From assembly GCA_026398255.1 (NCBI GenBank), contig JAPLTG010000011.1, forward strand, positions 1 to 64,000: a stretch of 64,000 nucleotides of DNA, written 5' to 3'. The DNA is from Verrucomicrobiota bacterium. Its GTDB lineage: Bacteria > Verrucomicrobiota > Verrucomicrobiia > Chthoniobacterales > Terrimicrobiaceae. The notes below the pieces were generated by a model. It was not told the DNA's origin. It searched no databases and saw only the letters and a list, made by a program, of their open reading frames with translations. Within the stretch, counting starts at the first letter, position 1. Every line of letters begins with the position of its first letter. Made by a program: the position numbers and the translations under genes. Positions 52,962-61,863 of the stretch are shown piece by piece.

Positions 52962-53501
52962 TTATTGGACGGTTTTGCCTTCTTTGCGGCGGAGTTGCTC
53001 TCCGGCGAATCGCACGCCCTTGCCTTTGTAGGGCTCGGGCGGGTAATAGGCACGGATATTGGCGGCGCACTGACCAACCACTTGGTTGTCAATGCCCTCG
53101 ATGGAGAGTTTGGTGTTATCGGTGACGGTGATTTTCACACCTTCAGGGATATTGAAATGGATGGGATGGGATTTCCCGAGGCTCAGATTCAGGAGTTTGC
53201 CTTGGACAGCGGCCTTGAAACCGACGCCATGGATTTCCATGTCGCGCTTGAATCCATCGGTGACTCCCGTGATCATGTTTGAAAGCAGGGAGCGGGAGAG
53301 TCCGTGGAGTGCCTTGTCTTCGCGTTGCTCACTGGAGCGCTCGACGGCGAGGATTTCGCCATCGACTTTCGCCGAGATGCTTGCAGGGAGTTTCCACTCG
53401 AGTTTTCCCTTAGGGCCTTCGACGAGCACAGAGCTATCGCCGTTGACGGCTACTTTGACCTTTGGTGGGATCGTGATGGGTTTTTTACCGATTCGTGACA
53501 T
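52962..53501 (-). CDS. rplF: 50S ribosomal protein L6
   Basis: 179 residues: MSRIGKKPITIPPKVKVAVNGDS..., with two repeats of the L6 fold and the signature PEPYKGKGVRFAGEQLRRKEGK. It sits at the factor-binding region near the sarcin-ricin loop. Confidence 0.96.
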   Translation of the reverse strand: MSRIGKKPITIPPKVKVAVNGDSSVLVEGPKGKLEWKLPASISAKVDGEILAVERSSEQREDKALHGLSRSLLSNMITGVTDGFKRDMEIHGVGFKAAVQGKLLNLSLGKSHPIHFNIPEGVKITVTDNTKLSIEGIDNQVVGQCAANIRAYYPPEPYKGKGVRFAGEQLRRKEGKTVQ

Positions 53502-53504
53502 GGC

Positions 53505-53894
53505 TTACCAGATGTAGGCGAGCAATTCGCCGCCGACTTTTTGTTTGCGCGCCTCGTGGCCGGTGAGAATTCCACGCGAGGTGGAAAGGACCGCGATGCC
53601 CATGCCGCCGAGGACGCGGGGAATCTCCCCGGCACCTACATAACGACGCAGACCCGGACGGCTCACACGCTTGAGACCGGAGATGGCGCTGGTTTTATTG
53701 ACGAATTTCGTTTGGATTTTGATGGCTTGATGGCCATCGTCGGTCACGAGTTCGGTTTCGTTGATATAGCCTTCCTTTTTCAGGATTTTGGCGATGTCGC
53801 TCTTGAGCTTCGAGTAGGGAAGGGTGAGCGAGGACTGACCGGCCGCAGTGGCATTGCGAAGGCGGGTGAGCATGTCGGCGATGGGATCGTTCAT
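53505..53894 (-). CDS. rpsH: 30S ribosomal protein S8
   Basis: 129 residues: MNDPIADMLTRLRNATAAGQSS..., ending with the family motif GILTGHEARKQKVGGELLAYIW. It binds the 16S central domain. It directly follows rplE (10-base gap); rpsN, normally between them, is not there. Confidence 0.95.
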   Translation of the reverse strand: MNDPIADMLTRLRNATAAGQSSLTLPYSKLKSDIAKILKKEGYINETELVTDDGHQAIKIQTKFVNKTSAISGLKRVSRPGLRRYVGAGEIPRVLGGMGIAVLSTSRGILTGHEARKQKVGGELLAYIW

Positions 53895-53904
53895 AACAGG
53901 ATAA

Positions 53905-54495
53905 TCAGGCGGCGGGTTCCGTGGCTTTGACTGGGGCCTTCTTGGCTTTGTCCACAAATGGCATTCCCATCTCGGTCAGGAGCGATTTGGCCTCGGCATT
54001 GGTTCGGGCGGTGGTAACGATCGTGACATCGAAGCCGATGTTCTTTTTGATTCGGTCGAGCTCGATCTCGGGGAAAATGGACTGATCGGTAACACCGAGT
54101 GTGTAATTTCCATTGCCATCAAAAGCGCGAGTGGAAACGCCACGGAAATCGCGAATGCGGGGAAGAGCGGTCTTGATGAGGCGCTCGAGGAATTCATACA
54201 TGATGCGGCCGCGGAGCGTGACTTTCGCGCCGATGGCTTGCTCTTCGCGGAGCTTGAAGTTCGAGATCGCCTTCTTGGAGATGGTCGTCACCGGGCGTTG
54301 GCCACTGATCGTGGTCAACTCGGATTTGGCGATTTCCAAAGCCTCTTTGGTGTCCTGCGCGGAGCCGATACAGGTATTGATGACAACCTTCGAGATTTTA
54401 GGAATCTGATGGATATTCTTGTAGCCGTGCTTTTCGCGCATCGCGCCAAGGATGCGGGTCTTGTATTCGGTCAGGAGTTCGGGTTCTTGCGTCAT
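53905..54495 (-). CDS. rplE: 50S ribosomal protein L5
   Basis: 196 residues: YKTRILGAMREKHGYKNIHQIPKISKVVINTCIG..., with the P-site loop region GVTDQSIFPEIELDRI and the end LLTEMGMPF. It binds 5S rRNA and contacts S13. A short Lys/Ala tail is extra. Confidence 0.95.
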   Translation of the reverse strand: MTQEPELLTEYKTRILGAMREKHGYKNIHQIPKISKVVINTCIGSAQDTKEALEIAKSELTTISGQRPVTTISKKAISNFKLREEQAIGAKVTLRGRIMYEFLERLIKTALPRIRDFRGVSTRAFDGNGNYTLGVTDQSIFPEIELDRIKKNIGFDVTIVTTARTNAEAKSLLTEMGMPFVDKAKKAPVKATEPAA

Positions 54496-54503
54496 GGCTT
54501 TAC

Positions 54504-54773
54504 TCAGGCGGCTTTCTTGGCCTTCTTGTCAGTGGTGGCTTTCTCCAAGACTTTCACATTGGAAATATGGATAGGACCCTCGCGCTCGATGATCGCGCCG
54601 TTCGGGTGAAGTTGCGATTTGCGCTGATGTTTTTTGATCATGCGAACACCTTCGACGATGACTTGGGCTTTATCGGCCTTGATCTCGAGGATTTTCCCGG
54701 TGGAACCTTTGTGGTTTCCGGAAATCACTTGGATCGTGTCTCCGCGACGGACATGGAACTTGGGCTTGCTCAT
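54504..54773 (-). CDS. rplX: 50S ribosomal protein L24
   Basis: An 89-residue KOW protein: [26 protein letters not shown]... with the end [15 protein letters not shown]. An early 50S assembly initiator. Its ATG overlaps the rplN stop by 4 bases. Confidence 0.94.
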   Translation of the reverse strand: MSKPKFHVRRGDTIQVISGNHKGSTGKILEIKADKAQVIVEGVRMIKKHQRKSQLHPNGAIIEREGPIHISNVKVLEKATTDKKAKKAA

Positions 54774-55135
54774 AGGACCTCCGGTGCGAGGGAGATGATT
54801 TTCATGAAATTTTTCTCGCGAAGTTCGCGGGCGACTGGGCCGAAAATGCGGGTTCCGCGTGGGTTCGAGTCCTTATCGATGATGACAATGGCGTTGCTAT
54901 CGAAGCGGAGCGCGGAGCCATCTTCGCGGCGGACGGGTTGCTTGGTGCGGACGACCACGGCGCGGACGACATCGCCTTTTTTGACGGTGCCACCAGTGGA
55001 GGCCTCCTTCACGTTGGCGGTGATGATATCACCGATCTCAGCAGTGGAAGTGGCCTTGCCGATGACACCAATCATGGTGGCCATGCGGGCGCCGGTATTG
55101 TCGGCGACATCGATGCGGGAGCGAATCTGAATCAT
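54770..55135 (-). CDS. rplN: 50S ribosomal protein L14
   Basis: 121 residues: [24 protein letters not shown]..., with [49 protein letters not shown]. The family length and ending are exact. The ATG lies 9 bases after the rpsQ stop. Confidence 0.97.
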   Translation of the reverse strand: MIQIRSRIDVADNTGARMATMIGVIGKATSTAEIGDIITANVKEASTGGTVKKGDVVRAVVVRTKQPVRREDGSALRFDSNAIVIIDKDSNPRGTRIFGPVARELREKNFMKIISLAPEVL

Positions 55136-55144
55136 GGCTTGATA

Positions 55145-55423
55145 TTAGTGTTTAAGGACTTCAACGAGGCGCCAGCGCTTGGTTTTGCTGAGCGGGCGGG
55201 TTTCCATGATGCTGACACGGTCGCCAATCTGAGCTTCGTTCTTTTCATCATGAGCATGAAACTTCGTAACATGCTTCATGATTTTGCCGAACTTCGGATG
55301 CGGAACGCGAGTCACGGAACGAACGACGATGGTTTTATCCATTTTATTGGACACGACCTCGCCGAGACGAACCTTGCGGAGCGAACGGTTTTCGACTTTT
55401 TCGGGAGCGGTGGTTTCTGCCAT
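55145..55423 (-). CDS. rpsQ: 30S ribosomal protein S17
   Basis: A 92-residue OB-fold protein: [41 protein letters not shown]..., [25 protein letters not shown] primary 16S binder. The N-terminal ~12 residues ([13 protein letters not shown]) are extra. Confidence 0.95.
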   Translation of the reverse strand: MAETTAPEKVENRSLRKVRLGEVVSNKMDKTIVVRSVTRVPHPKFGKIMKHVTKFHAHDEKNEAQIGDRVSIMETRPLSKTKRWRLVEVLKH

Positions 55424-55429
55424 GGCTGG

Positions 55430-55633
55430 TTATTTCTTGGATGCCTCGGCGGCCTTGCGGCTGAGGACGGTTTCGACGCGGGCGATATTTCGACGGGCCA
55501 CGCGGATGAGGTGGGGCTTCTCGAGTTGGCTGCTCTGCTGTTGCATGCGCAGATTGAAAATTTCTTCCTTCAACTCGCGCTTGCGGGTGAGAAGTTCTTT
55601 TGGAGTGAGTTCCTGGATTTCCTGAATCTTCAT
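55430..55633 (-). CDS. rpmC: 50S ribosomal protein L29
   Basis: A 67-residue helical hairpin: MKIQEIQELTPKELLTRKRELKEEIFNLRMQQQ..., HLIRVARRNIARVETVLSRKAAE. It lies at the tunnel exit near L23, where SRP and trigger factor dock. Confidence 0.95.
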   Translation of the reverse strand: MKIQEIQELTPKELLTRKRELKEEIFNLRMQQQSSQLEKPHLIRVARRNIARVETVLSRKAAEASKK

Positions 55634-55640
55634 GGCGTAA

Positions 55641-56060
55641 TCAGCTGGCGTGGTGGCGGGTGATGAAGCGGGTGCGGACCGGTAGCTTGTTGGCTGCCAG
55701 GCGAAGGGACTCGCGGGCTATGGTCTCGGAGACACCATCCAATTCAAAAAGGATATTGCCGGGTTTAATGACAGCGACCCAATATTCGGGCTGACCTTTA
55801 CCTTTACCCATTCGGGTTTCCGGTGGACGGGCGGTGACGGATTTGTCTGGAAAAATACGAATCCAGAGCTTGCCTTTGCGCTTCATGTTACGGGTGAGGG
55901 CAACACGGGCGGCCTCGATTTGCGTGTTGGTGATCCACCCACGCTCGAGGGTCTGAAGTCCGAATTCACCGAAGTCGATCTTAAGATTGCGAGAAGCGAT
56001 CCCCTTGCGGCTACCCCGCTGGGTTTTGCGATACTTCACGCGTTTTGGCATCAATGGCAT
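55641..56060 (-). CDS. rplP: 50S ribosomal protein L16
   Basis: 139 residues: [24 protein letters not shown]..., [34 protein letters not shown]. It helps position A-site tRNA. The start at 56060 is preferred; an internal ATG at 56051 is equally close to some homologues. Confidence 0.95.
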   Translation of the reverse strand: MPLMPKRVKYRKTQRGSRKGIASRNLKIDFGEFGLQTLERGWITNTQIEAARVALTRNMKRKGKLWIRIFPDKSVTARPPETRMGKGKGQPEYWVAVIKPGNILFELDGVSETIARESLRLAANKLPVRTRFITRHHAS

Positions 56061-56093
56061 AACTTTGTCCTTTTACTTGAATTCTTTATGATC

Positions 56094-56795
56094 TCAGACT
56101 GCCGCTGGTGCCTCGACCTCAGGGGTCGGGTTGGAACGAACGGTTTCCTTAGGTTTATCCAGCACTTCTTCTTCAACTTTCTTGCAAATCCAGCACTTAA
56201 CTCCGATTTTTCCGGCAACGGTCTCGGCTTCCGCAAACCCATAGTCGATCGGGATACGGAGGGTGTGGAGAGGGACTTTGCCTTCGTGATAACGCTCGGT
56301 GCGGGCAATTTCAGCGCCACCCAAACGACCGGCGCAACGGATTTTGATACCAAGAGCACCTTGGTCCATCGTGAGTTGCACAGCGCGCTTCATGGCGCGG
56401 CGGAAGGAAATACGGCGCTCAAGCTGGGAGGCGACATTCTCGGCCACGAGTTGGGCGTCGAGGTCGGGATTCTTGATTTCGACGATGTCGATCTTCACCT
56501 GCTTGCCGCCGGCGAGATCACTGACTTCCTTGGTGAGGTTCTCGATTTCCTGGCCACGGCGACCGATCACCACACCTGGACGGGCGGTGTGGATTGTGAC
56601 TCGGACGCTATTCCAAGCGCGCTCGATCACGATACGGGCCACGGCGGCTTGTTTAAGCTTTTTCTTGAGAGTGGTGCGAATTTTGTCGTCGGCGATCAGG
56701 TAGTCGGCGAAGTCTTTGCGCGAGGCATACCAGCGGGAACCCCAGTCACGAGTGATGGGTAGACGGAATCCGATCGGGTTTACTTTTTGTCCCAT
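56094..56795 (-). CDS. rpsC: 30S ribosomal protein S3
   Basis: 233 residues: [24 protein letters not shown]..., with the KH domain ([22 protein letters not shown]) and the C-terminal [16 protein letters not shown]-type fold (here [21 protein letters not shown]). It has mRNA helicase activity at the entry site. A short acidic tail ([10 protein letters not shown]) ends it. Confidence 0.96.
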   Translation of the reverse strand: MGQKVNPIGFRLPITRDWGSRWYASRKDFADYLIADDKIRTTLKKKLKQAAVARIVIERAWNSVRVTIHTARPGVVIGRRGQEIENLTKEVSDLAGGKQVKIDIVEIKNPDLDAQLVAENVASQLERRISFRRAMKRAVQLTMDQGALGIKIRCAGRLGGAEIARTERYHEGKVPLHTLRIPIDYGFAEAETVAGKIGVKCWICKKVEEEVLDKPKETVRSNPTPEVEAPAAV

Positions 56796-56797
56796 GA

Positions 56798-57277
56798 TTA
56801 CTCCTTGGTTTCCGCGGCGGGTGCGGCGGATTCGGTTTCAGTCGCCGGGGCGGGCTCGGCGGCTGGAGCCTTCGACTTAGCGGAGGCTTTTTTAGTTGTT
56901 TTTTGTTTCTTCTTCTTGAGTTTGTCCTCGCGCCGGACGATTTCAATCTCGTCGGTTAGGACGACACGAATATGGCTGGAGCGTTTGCGGATCGGACCGG
57001 CACTTCCGCGAGCTTTGGGTTGGGAACGATTCAATGTCGGCCCCTCGCCTACAACGGCTTCTTTCACGACGAGATCGGAAACATTCAGGCTATTGTTGTT
57101 CTCGGCGTTGGCGATCGCGCTACGCAGTGTCTTAAGAATCAAGCCAGCGGCTTTTTTCGGAGTGAAACGCAAAAGATCAAGGGCGTCCGTGGCGGGAAGA
57201 CCTTGAATGGCGCGTGTGACCTCGCGAGCCTTGAAGGCTGAGATCTTGGCGAACCTGTGTGTCGATTTTACCTGCAT
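56798..57277 (-). CDS. rplV: 50S ribosomal protein L22 with C-terminal extension
   Basis: 159 residues, versus 110 in E. coli. The core ([20 protein letters not shown], tunnel-loop region [28 protein letters not shown]) is standard. About 40 extra residues are first Lys-rich, then Ala/Glu/Thr-rich. L22 lines the exit tunnel. It is separated from rpsS, its usual direct neighbour, by an exported coiled-coil gene. Confidence 0.95.
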   Translation of the reverse strand: MQVKSTHRFAKISAFKAREVTRAIQGLPATDALDLLRFTPKKAAGLILKTLRSAIANAENNNSLNVSDLVVKEAVVGEGPTLNRSQPKARGSAGPIRKRSSHIRVVLTDEIEIVRREDKLKKKKQKTTKKASAKSKAPAAEPAPATETESAAPAAETKE

Positions 57278-57289
57278 GTCTTTTGTTGT

Positions 57290-58072
57290 TTATTTTTTGG
57301 CGTCCACTTTAAGGGTGTCGCCTTTTTCCACTCGCGTGTTATCCGAACTAAGATTTTGAATCACAGCACCGCTGATGCGTTCTCGCACATCGATGACTTT
57401 GGCATTTCCTATGATTTGACCATCCCGAAGGATGATAAAGGGCAATCCTACTTTGACGCCGTTGGTCGAGCCGACATTGGCGACAATGAGGGAAAGGTCT
57501 TCTTTGAAATCCACCACCCGCGCCTGCTGAAGACTAGTGCTTGCATCGCTACTTATGTTTTCGGTCACTCCGAGGATTTGGGCTGTTTCCCGCAATTCTG
57601 CTTCCACAGCTACTCTTGCCTCGGTTTTGATTTCACCGGAGGTTTTTACAAGTATTGTAATGGACTCGCTGAGTTTTACCAACTGCTCGATGGCTGCTTG
57701 ATGTTTTTCCTTGAGAACACGAAGTTCTCGAATGGCTTGGAGCAATCTGGCTTCCAGTAGGGAAGGATCGTTGTCTATATTGGACAATCCGATCGCTTCC
57801 AATCGGAGTTGGGCCTCTAAAAGTTGACGCTTAAAGATTTCTGCCTCGGTATTTGCGGCCGCGATGCCCTCTGTGAGGTTTTTCATCTGCGATCGCGCCA
57901 TGAGGAGTTGCTCTTTCAGCGCGGCAACATCATTGGTGTCTGGGTCGGGAAGTGTGTATCCCTGATCCGGACTGCCTGATTCAAAATCTGTCAAAGATCG
58001 GTCGTCCCTTGCCGATGCCCCAGAGAGCGACAGCAGGAACGCGAGAGATGCCGCCGTGGCGACAACCCTCAT
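57290..58072 (-). CDS. Exported coiled-coil protein inserted in the ribosomal operon
   Basis: 260 residues, no known family I can name. A signal peptide (AASLAFLLSLSGASA, cleavage near residue 21) and an acidic stretch precede a coiled coil (~50-155). A C-terminal domain follows (VVDFKEDLSLIVANVG, GVKVGLPFIILRDGQIIG, VEKGDTLKV) with the same motif order as the protein at 15819-16613. Gaps are 3 bases from rpsS and 12 bases to rplV, so it must be co-transcribed with the ribosomal genes. Base and codon use is less GC-biased than in the flanking genes. Confidence 0.78.
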   Translation of the reverse strand: MRVVATAASLAFLLSLSGASARDDRSLTDFESGSPDQGYTLPDPDTNDVAALKEQLLMARSQMKNLTEGIAAANTEAEIFKRQLLEAQLRLEAIGLSNIDNDPSLLEARLLQAIRELRVLKEKHQAAIEQLVKLSESITILVKTSGEIKTEARVAVEAELRETAQILGVTENISSDASTSLQQARVVDFKEDLSLIVANVGSTNGVKVGLPFIILRDGQIIGNAKVIDVRERISGAVIQNLSSDNTRVEKGDTLKVDAKK

Positions 58073-58075
58073 TAT

Positions 58076-58354
58076 TTATTTTGTCACTTTTGCGGTGTGA
58101 GAACCGTGTTTCTTGAAAATTCGTGTTGGCGAAAATTCGCCCAATTTGTGTCCGACCATATTTTCGGTCACGAAGACGGGGATGAAAGTCTTGCCGTTGT
58201 GCACATTGAAGGTGTGGCCAACGAAGTCCGGCGTAATCGTGCTGCGGCGGGACCATGTTTTGATGGGTTTTTTTGTTCCGGAGTCGTTGATCCGGTCGAT
58301 CTTGTCGAGGAGCTTCCACTCCACAAATGGGCCTTTTTTCAGTGAGCGTGCCAT
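58076..58354 (-). CDS. rpsS: 30S ribosomal protein S19
   Basis: 92 residues: [19 protein letters not shown]..., with [44 protein letters not shown]. It sits in the 30S head with S13. Complete, normal length. Confidence 0.97.
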   Translation of the reverse strand: MARSLKKGPFVEWKLLDKIDRINDSGTKKPIKTWSRRSTITPDFVGHTFNVHNGKTFIPVFVTENMVGHKLGEFSPTRIFKKHGSHTAKVTK

Positions 58355-58357
58355 GGA

Positions 58358-59206
58358 TTAGTTCTTCGATTTGGCCTTGCGGCGCTGGATAATAAAGGTG
58401 TCGCTGGGTTTGTGCTTCGCGCGGGTCTTGAAGCCCTTGGCGAGCTGACCCCAAGGGGACATCGGATGGTGACGACCGCCACCGCCCTTGCTCTTGCCTT
58501 GACCTCCACCCATCGGGTGATCGACCGGGTTCATGACCATGCCGCGGACATGGGGGCGAACCCCGAGCCAACGGCTGCGACCTGCCTTGCCGGACGAGAC
58601 ATTCATGTGGTCGGTGTTACCGACTTGGCCGATCGTGGCGTAGCAATTTTCATTGATGCGGCGGATTTCGCCGGAGGCGAGTTTCAAAAGACCGTATCCG
58701 CCCTCGCGGTTGGCGAGTGTGGCGTAGGATCCCGCGCTGCGGATCATCTGGCCGCCACGGCCTGGAACGAGTTCCACATTGTGGACTTGAGTTCCCAGCG
58801 GGATAAATTTCAAAGGAAGGGCATTGCCGACACTGGGTTCGGCTTTTTCGCCGGCGCTCACCTTCATGCCAACAGTCAAACCGACTGGAGCAAGAATATA
58901 AGCACGCTCCCCATCAGGAAATTGGATCAATGCGATACGCGAAGTGCGGTTCGGATCATACTCGATGGCCACCACGCTGGCGACCACATCCCTGTGGAGG
59001 CGCTTGAAATCAATGATACGATAGCGGCGTTTGTGGCCACCGCCGACATGACGCATCGTGATGCGACCTTGGTTGTTGCGGCCACCGGTGCGCTTGATGG
59101 ACTCGGTGAGTTTTTTCTCCGGCTTGGTTTTGGTGATCTCCGCGAAATCCGGAAGGATTTTGAAGCGGGCAGCCGGGGTGAGTGGACGGAATGTTTTGAG
59201 TGCCAT
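58358..59206 (-). CDS. rplB: 50S ribosomal protein L2
   Basis: 282 residues: [20 protein letters not shown]..., [26 protein letters not shown], and the peptidyl-transferase signature [18 protein letters not shown]. Subunit association and the peptidyl-transferase centre depend on it. It is a little longer than E. coli (273). Confidence 0.97.
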   Translation of the reverse strand: MALKTFRPLTPAARFKILPDFAEITKTKPEKKLTESIKRTGGRNNQGRITMRHVGGGHKRRYRIIDFKRLHRDVVASVVAIEYDPNRTSRIALIQFPDGERAYILAPVGLTVGMKVSAGEKAEPSVGNALPLKFIPLGTQVHNVELVPGRGGQMIRSAGSYATLANREGGYGLLKLASGEIRRINENCYATIGQVGNTDHMNVSSGKAGRSRWLGVRPHVRGMVMNPVDHPMGGGQGKSKGGGGRHHPMSPWGQLAKGFKTRAKHKPSDTFIIQRRKAKSKN

Positions 59207-59218
59207 GGCTAGTTTCCC

Positions 59219-59503
59219 TTAGACGATATCGAGTTTCTCACCCTCCTTGAGGGTGACGATGGCTTTTTTCCAGTTTGGGCGGCGGCCAAAGTCGGCGCGG
59301 CGTTCGCGCTTTTTTTTGCCCGCGTAGTTTGCGGTATTCACATCGGCGACCTTCTTTTTAAAGATCACTTCGATGGCTCGCTTGATCTGGAGCTTGTTTG
59401 CCGAAGGAGGGACTCGGAAGACATACTTGTTGAGCTTTTCGGAAAGCAGGGTCGCTTTCTCGGTCAGCAGGACGGATTGGATATGGTCGTAAACATCGCT
59501 CAT
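59219..59503 (-). CDS. rplW: 50S ribosomal protein L23
   Basis: 94 residues: DHIQSVLLTEKATLLSEKLNKYVFRV..., KRAIEVIFKKKVADVNTANYAGKKKRERRADFGRRPNWKKAIVTL. It binds trigger factor at the tunnel exit. The ATG overlaps the rplD stop (ATGA). Confidence 0.95.
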   Translation of the reverse strand: MSDVYDHIQSVLLTEKATLLSEKLNKYVFRVPPSANKLQIKRAIEVIFKKKVADVNTANYAGKKKRERRADFGRRPNWKKAIVTLKEGEKLDIV

Positions 59504-60117
59504 TTTGCCAGCCTTTCGGAAATTTTATCCAACGCGCCACGGGTGACGATGATCTTATCGAACTTGAGGAGGTCCTCGGTGTTGACATCCGCTGCGCGGG
59601 TGAGTTGGGCCTTCGCCACATTGCGGGCGGCCTTGAAAGTATTTTCATCAAAACCCTCGGAAACGACGAGGGTGGTTTTGGAATCCGGGGAAGCAGACTT
59701 GAGAAGAGTGACAAATCGCTTTGTCTTGGGTTCGGCGACGGCGAAGGCATCGACGAGGAGAACATCGCCAAGAGCGATTCGGGCGCTGAGAGCTTTGCGA
59801 AATGCGAGTTTCTTAACAGCCTTTGGAGTATTCTTCGTATAATCGCGTGGCACGGGGCCGTGAGCGACACCACCACCAACCCAAACGGGGCTGGAAAAAT
59901 ATCCCGCACGGGCGCGGCCGGTGCCTTTTTGGCGCCACGGCTTGCGACCCGAGAGATTCACATCGCCCTTGGTCTTGGCGCAGGCTGTTCCACTGCGGCG
60001 GGCGGCTTGGATCGCCACGACGACATCGTGCACGGCTTGGTTGCCCTTGGCCTCGTCGGTGATGAGTTCAATCTTTGCCTTCTCGGCGTCCTTGGCGGTG
60101 AAAACTGTCGCGCTCAT
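59500..60117 (-). CDS. rplD: 50S ribosomal protein L4
   Basis: 205 residues starting MSATVFTAKDAEKAKIELI. The tunnel loop (KTKGDVNLSGRKPWRQKGTGRARAGY) and globular part (RKALSARIALGDVLLVDAFA) are standard. L4 is the known autoregulator of S10 operons. The gene is first in this block; rpsJ and rplC, which normally precede it, are missing. The ATG overlaps a 27-codon upstream frame as ATGA. Confidence 0.95.
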   Translation of the reverse strand: MSATVFTAKDAEKAKIELITDEAKGNQAVHDVVVAIQAARRSGTACAKTKGDVNLSGRKPWRQKGTGRARAGYFSSPVWVGGGVAHGPVPRDYTKNTPKAVKKLAFRKALSARIALGDVLLVDAFAVAEPKTKRFVTLLKSASPDSKTTLVVSEGFDENTFKAARNVAKAQLTRAADVNTEDLLKFDKIIVTRGALDKISERLAK

Positions 60118-60197
60118 GAGTTGGAAACGGAAACGGCACAAGCCTTCAATCCCGCTTTGTAAGCGGTTTCGGAGATGATGTGCGGTTGGAAATTCAT
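60114..60197 (-). CDS. Possible 27-residue leader peptide upstream of rplD
   Basis: ATG at 60197 opens MNFQPHIISETAYKAGLKAC..., ending TGA at 60114-60116, overlapping the rplD ATG by 4 bases. No homology is recognised. The coupling geometry is the same as for real gene pairs in this operon, so it may set rplD translation. It could equally be a chance frame. Confidence 0.4.
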   Translation of the reverse strand: MNFQPHIISETAYKAGLKACAVSVSNS

Positions 60198-60219
60198 TGT
60201 TGTTGACCGTTGTTTTCGC

Positions 60220-60275
60220 CCTTCATCGGGGGACAAAAAAACCACGCTTGCGTGGTCATTAAGCTACCCCCAAGG
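60220..60275 (-). promoter_or_regulatory. Structured leader of the ribosomal block (attenuator-like)
   Basis: On the minus strand, an inner hairpin ACCACG-CAAG-CGTGGT (60256-60241) is followed directly by a T run (60241-60235), a terminator shape. An outer clamp CCTTGGGGG (60275-60267) can pair with CCCCC-gatg-AAGG (60232-60220). The two foldings use overlapping sequence and could switch. It lies ~110 bases before rplD, whose product L4 regulates S10 operons by attenuation in other bacteria. A weak promoter (TTGCCT-16-TAGTTT, 60319-60292) would start transcription just upstream. Confidence 0.5.
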
Positions 60276-60330
60276 ACTAACGGGAAGTGGGAAACTACAG
60301 GCCGCTGAAAATGAGGCAAGATAAAAAACG

Positions 60331-60374
60331 AAAAAAACTCGACTAGTGATTCCATGAGGTTTTTCCCGAGTTTT
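60331..60374 (-). terminator. Terminator after the nucleotidyltransferase gene
   Basis: On the minus strand, AAAACTCG (60374-60367) pairs with CGAGTTTT (60341-60334) across a 25-base loop and runs into T residues to 60331. The stem begins at the stop codon of the sugar-nucleotidyltransferase gene. It would insulate the ribosomal block from the upstream operon. Confidence 0.6.
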
Positions 60375-61354
60375 TATCCGACCGATTCGCACATGCGACC
60401 AGCCGCTAGAACTACGCGGCAGAGCCTCGTGGATGGCTCGACAATTTCTCCCGGCCACACCACCACATCCTCGAGAATCGCCCCTTTCCCAACACGAGCT
60501 CCTTCCCCCACAGCGGTGCCTCCAGTCAGGGTCGCCGAGGGATCGAGCACCGCGCCAGGCGCCACAACTTGCCTCCAATCTTCGGGCAGATAAGAGAAGC
60601 GATGAGGGTCTTCGGCGAGGATTTGGTGGACCTCGAGATAAGCCCCGATATTTCCAATATCAAACCACACGCCTTCATCCACGACGACTCCCCCCACCCG
60701 CGCGCCGCGTCTCATGAGATCAATCAGCACGGGGATGATCGAAATGATTTGGCCGTCGCCGATGTGCCTGTGGATTTCTGGAGAAATGATGCTCACTCCG
60801 GTGAAAAGAAAAGCCGGCTCGGGGCGTCCACCAATCAAGCCGCGCATGTCCGTGACGAGCCCCGAGTCCGCATCAAATTGGATGCGGCGTTCAGCTCCCG
60901 AGGAGCGCAGCGCGAGCGTGGCGATATTGCCGGATCCGCTGTGCGCGCGGATCAGCGGGCCCAGTGGAAAGTCCGCGAGCACATCGCCATTATAAACAAG
61001 GAACGGTTCATCGCCGAGAAGGTCGGCCGCATTTTTGATGCCGCCTCCGGTTTCGAGGAGAACGGGTTCGTGGCGGAAAAAAACTTCACGCCCCCGGTAG
61101 TCGCCGCGCCCCTGCGAAGTGCCCAGCAAGCTTCCGTAGGCCTCGGGGCGATGGTGTGTATTGACGACGAATTTTTGCACTCCGGCCTCTATCAGGTGAT
61201 CGAATGCAAAAGTGATGAGCGGCTTGTTAAAGACCGGCACGAGCGGCTTCGGCCGCGAATCCGTAAGCGGCCTCAGTCGTGTTCCCAGGCCCGCTCCCAG
61301 CACGAACGCCGTGGAGATCGAGCCCGCCGCGTGATCGACTGGCTTGTCACTCAT
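60374..61354 (-). CDS. Sugar-phosphate nucleotidyltransferase (mannose-1-phosphate guanylyltransferase-like)
   Basis: 326 residues. Residues 14-240 form the nucleotidyltransferase domain: AFVLGAGLGTRLRPLTDSRPKPLVP, VLLETGGGIKNAADLLG, FLVYNGDVLADF. The C-terminal ~70 residues are left-handed beta-helix-like repeats (APGAVLDPSATLTGGTAVGEG). It joins an NTP to a sugar 1-phosphate; GDP-mannose or related activation is likely but not provable. The ATG overlaps the GNAT gene's stop by 8 bases. Confidence 0.85.
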   Translation of the reverse strand: MSDKPVDHAAGSISTAFVLGAGLGTRLRPLTDSRPKPLVPVFNKPLITFAFDHLIEAGVQKFVVNTHHRPEAYGSLLGTSQGRGDYRGREVFFRHEPVLLETGGGIKNAADLLGDEPFLVYNGDVLADFPLGPLIRAHSGSGNIATLALRSSGAERRIQFDADSGLVTDMRGLIGGRPEPAFLFTGVSIISPEIHRHIGDGQIISIIPVLIDLMRRGARVGGVVVDEGVWFDIGNIGAYLEVHQILAEDPHRFSYLPEDWRQVVAPGAVLDPSATLTGGTAVGEGARVGKGAILEDVVVWPGEIVEPSTRLCRVVLAAGRMCESVG

Positions 61355-61808
61355 CAGCGCTCAACAAGTAGCGCATCGGATGCAGCGTGCTATCCACAAA
61401 ACCATGGCGCCGGTAGAACCCCGCGCTCTTCTCTCCCGGATCGGTCAGGAGCGTGATGCGAAGAAATTTTTTCTCCCGCGCAAAGGCGATCGCATGCTCG
61501 AGGAGCTTCACTCCCAGCCGATGCCCTCGGTGATCCTGGTGAATCACCAAATCCTCCAGCATCAGAACAAATCCTCCCTCGGCGGTGCTGATCGTGATCA
61601 GGAGATTGATCATGCCGACGATCATCCGGTCATTGCGCATCACAAAAATCCTGCCGCGCGAGGGCTGCTCGAGGATCAGGCGCAAGCCGCGGATTTGCTT
61701 CTCACGGTCAGGCGTAAAGTCGGCCTCCTGCGAGAAAAGGTCGGCGAGCAAGTCCGCAAGCTCGGAAAGATCATCGACTGTCGCAGGCTCTATCCTCAAG
61801 TCAGGCAT
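61347..61808 (-). CDS. GNAT-family N-acetyltransferase
   Basis: 153 residues: LRIEPATVDDLSELADLLADLF at the start, the acetyl-CoA loop in LVIHQDHRGHRLGVKLLEHA, and the C-terminal AGFYRRHGFVDS. The substrate is unknown. Start ATG at 61808; an ATG at 61826 adds six residues. It lies between mutL and the nucleotidyltransferase on the same strand. Confidence 0.82.
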   Translation of the reverse strand: MPDLRIEPATVDDLSELADLLADLFSQEADFTPDREKQIRGLRLILEQPSRGRIFVMRNDRMIVGMINLLITISTAEGGFVLMLEDLVIHQDHRGHRLGVKLLEHAIAFAREKKFLRITLLTDPGEKSAGFYRRHGFVDSTLHPMRYLLSADE

Positions 61809-61863
61809 GGCCCTCCTATCCCACATCCCGCGCCGGGAGGCAATCCGCCGCCGCCAGTTTTTT

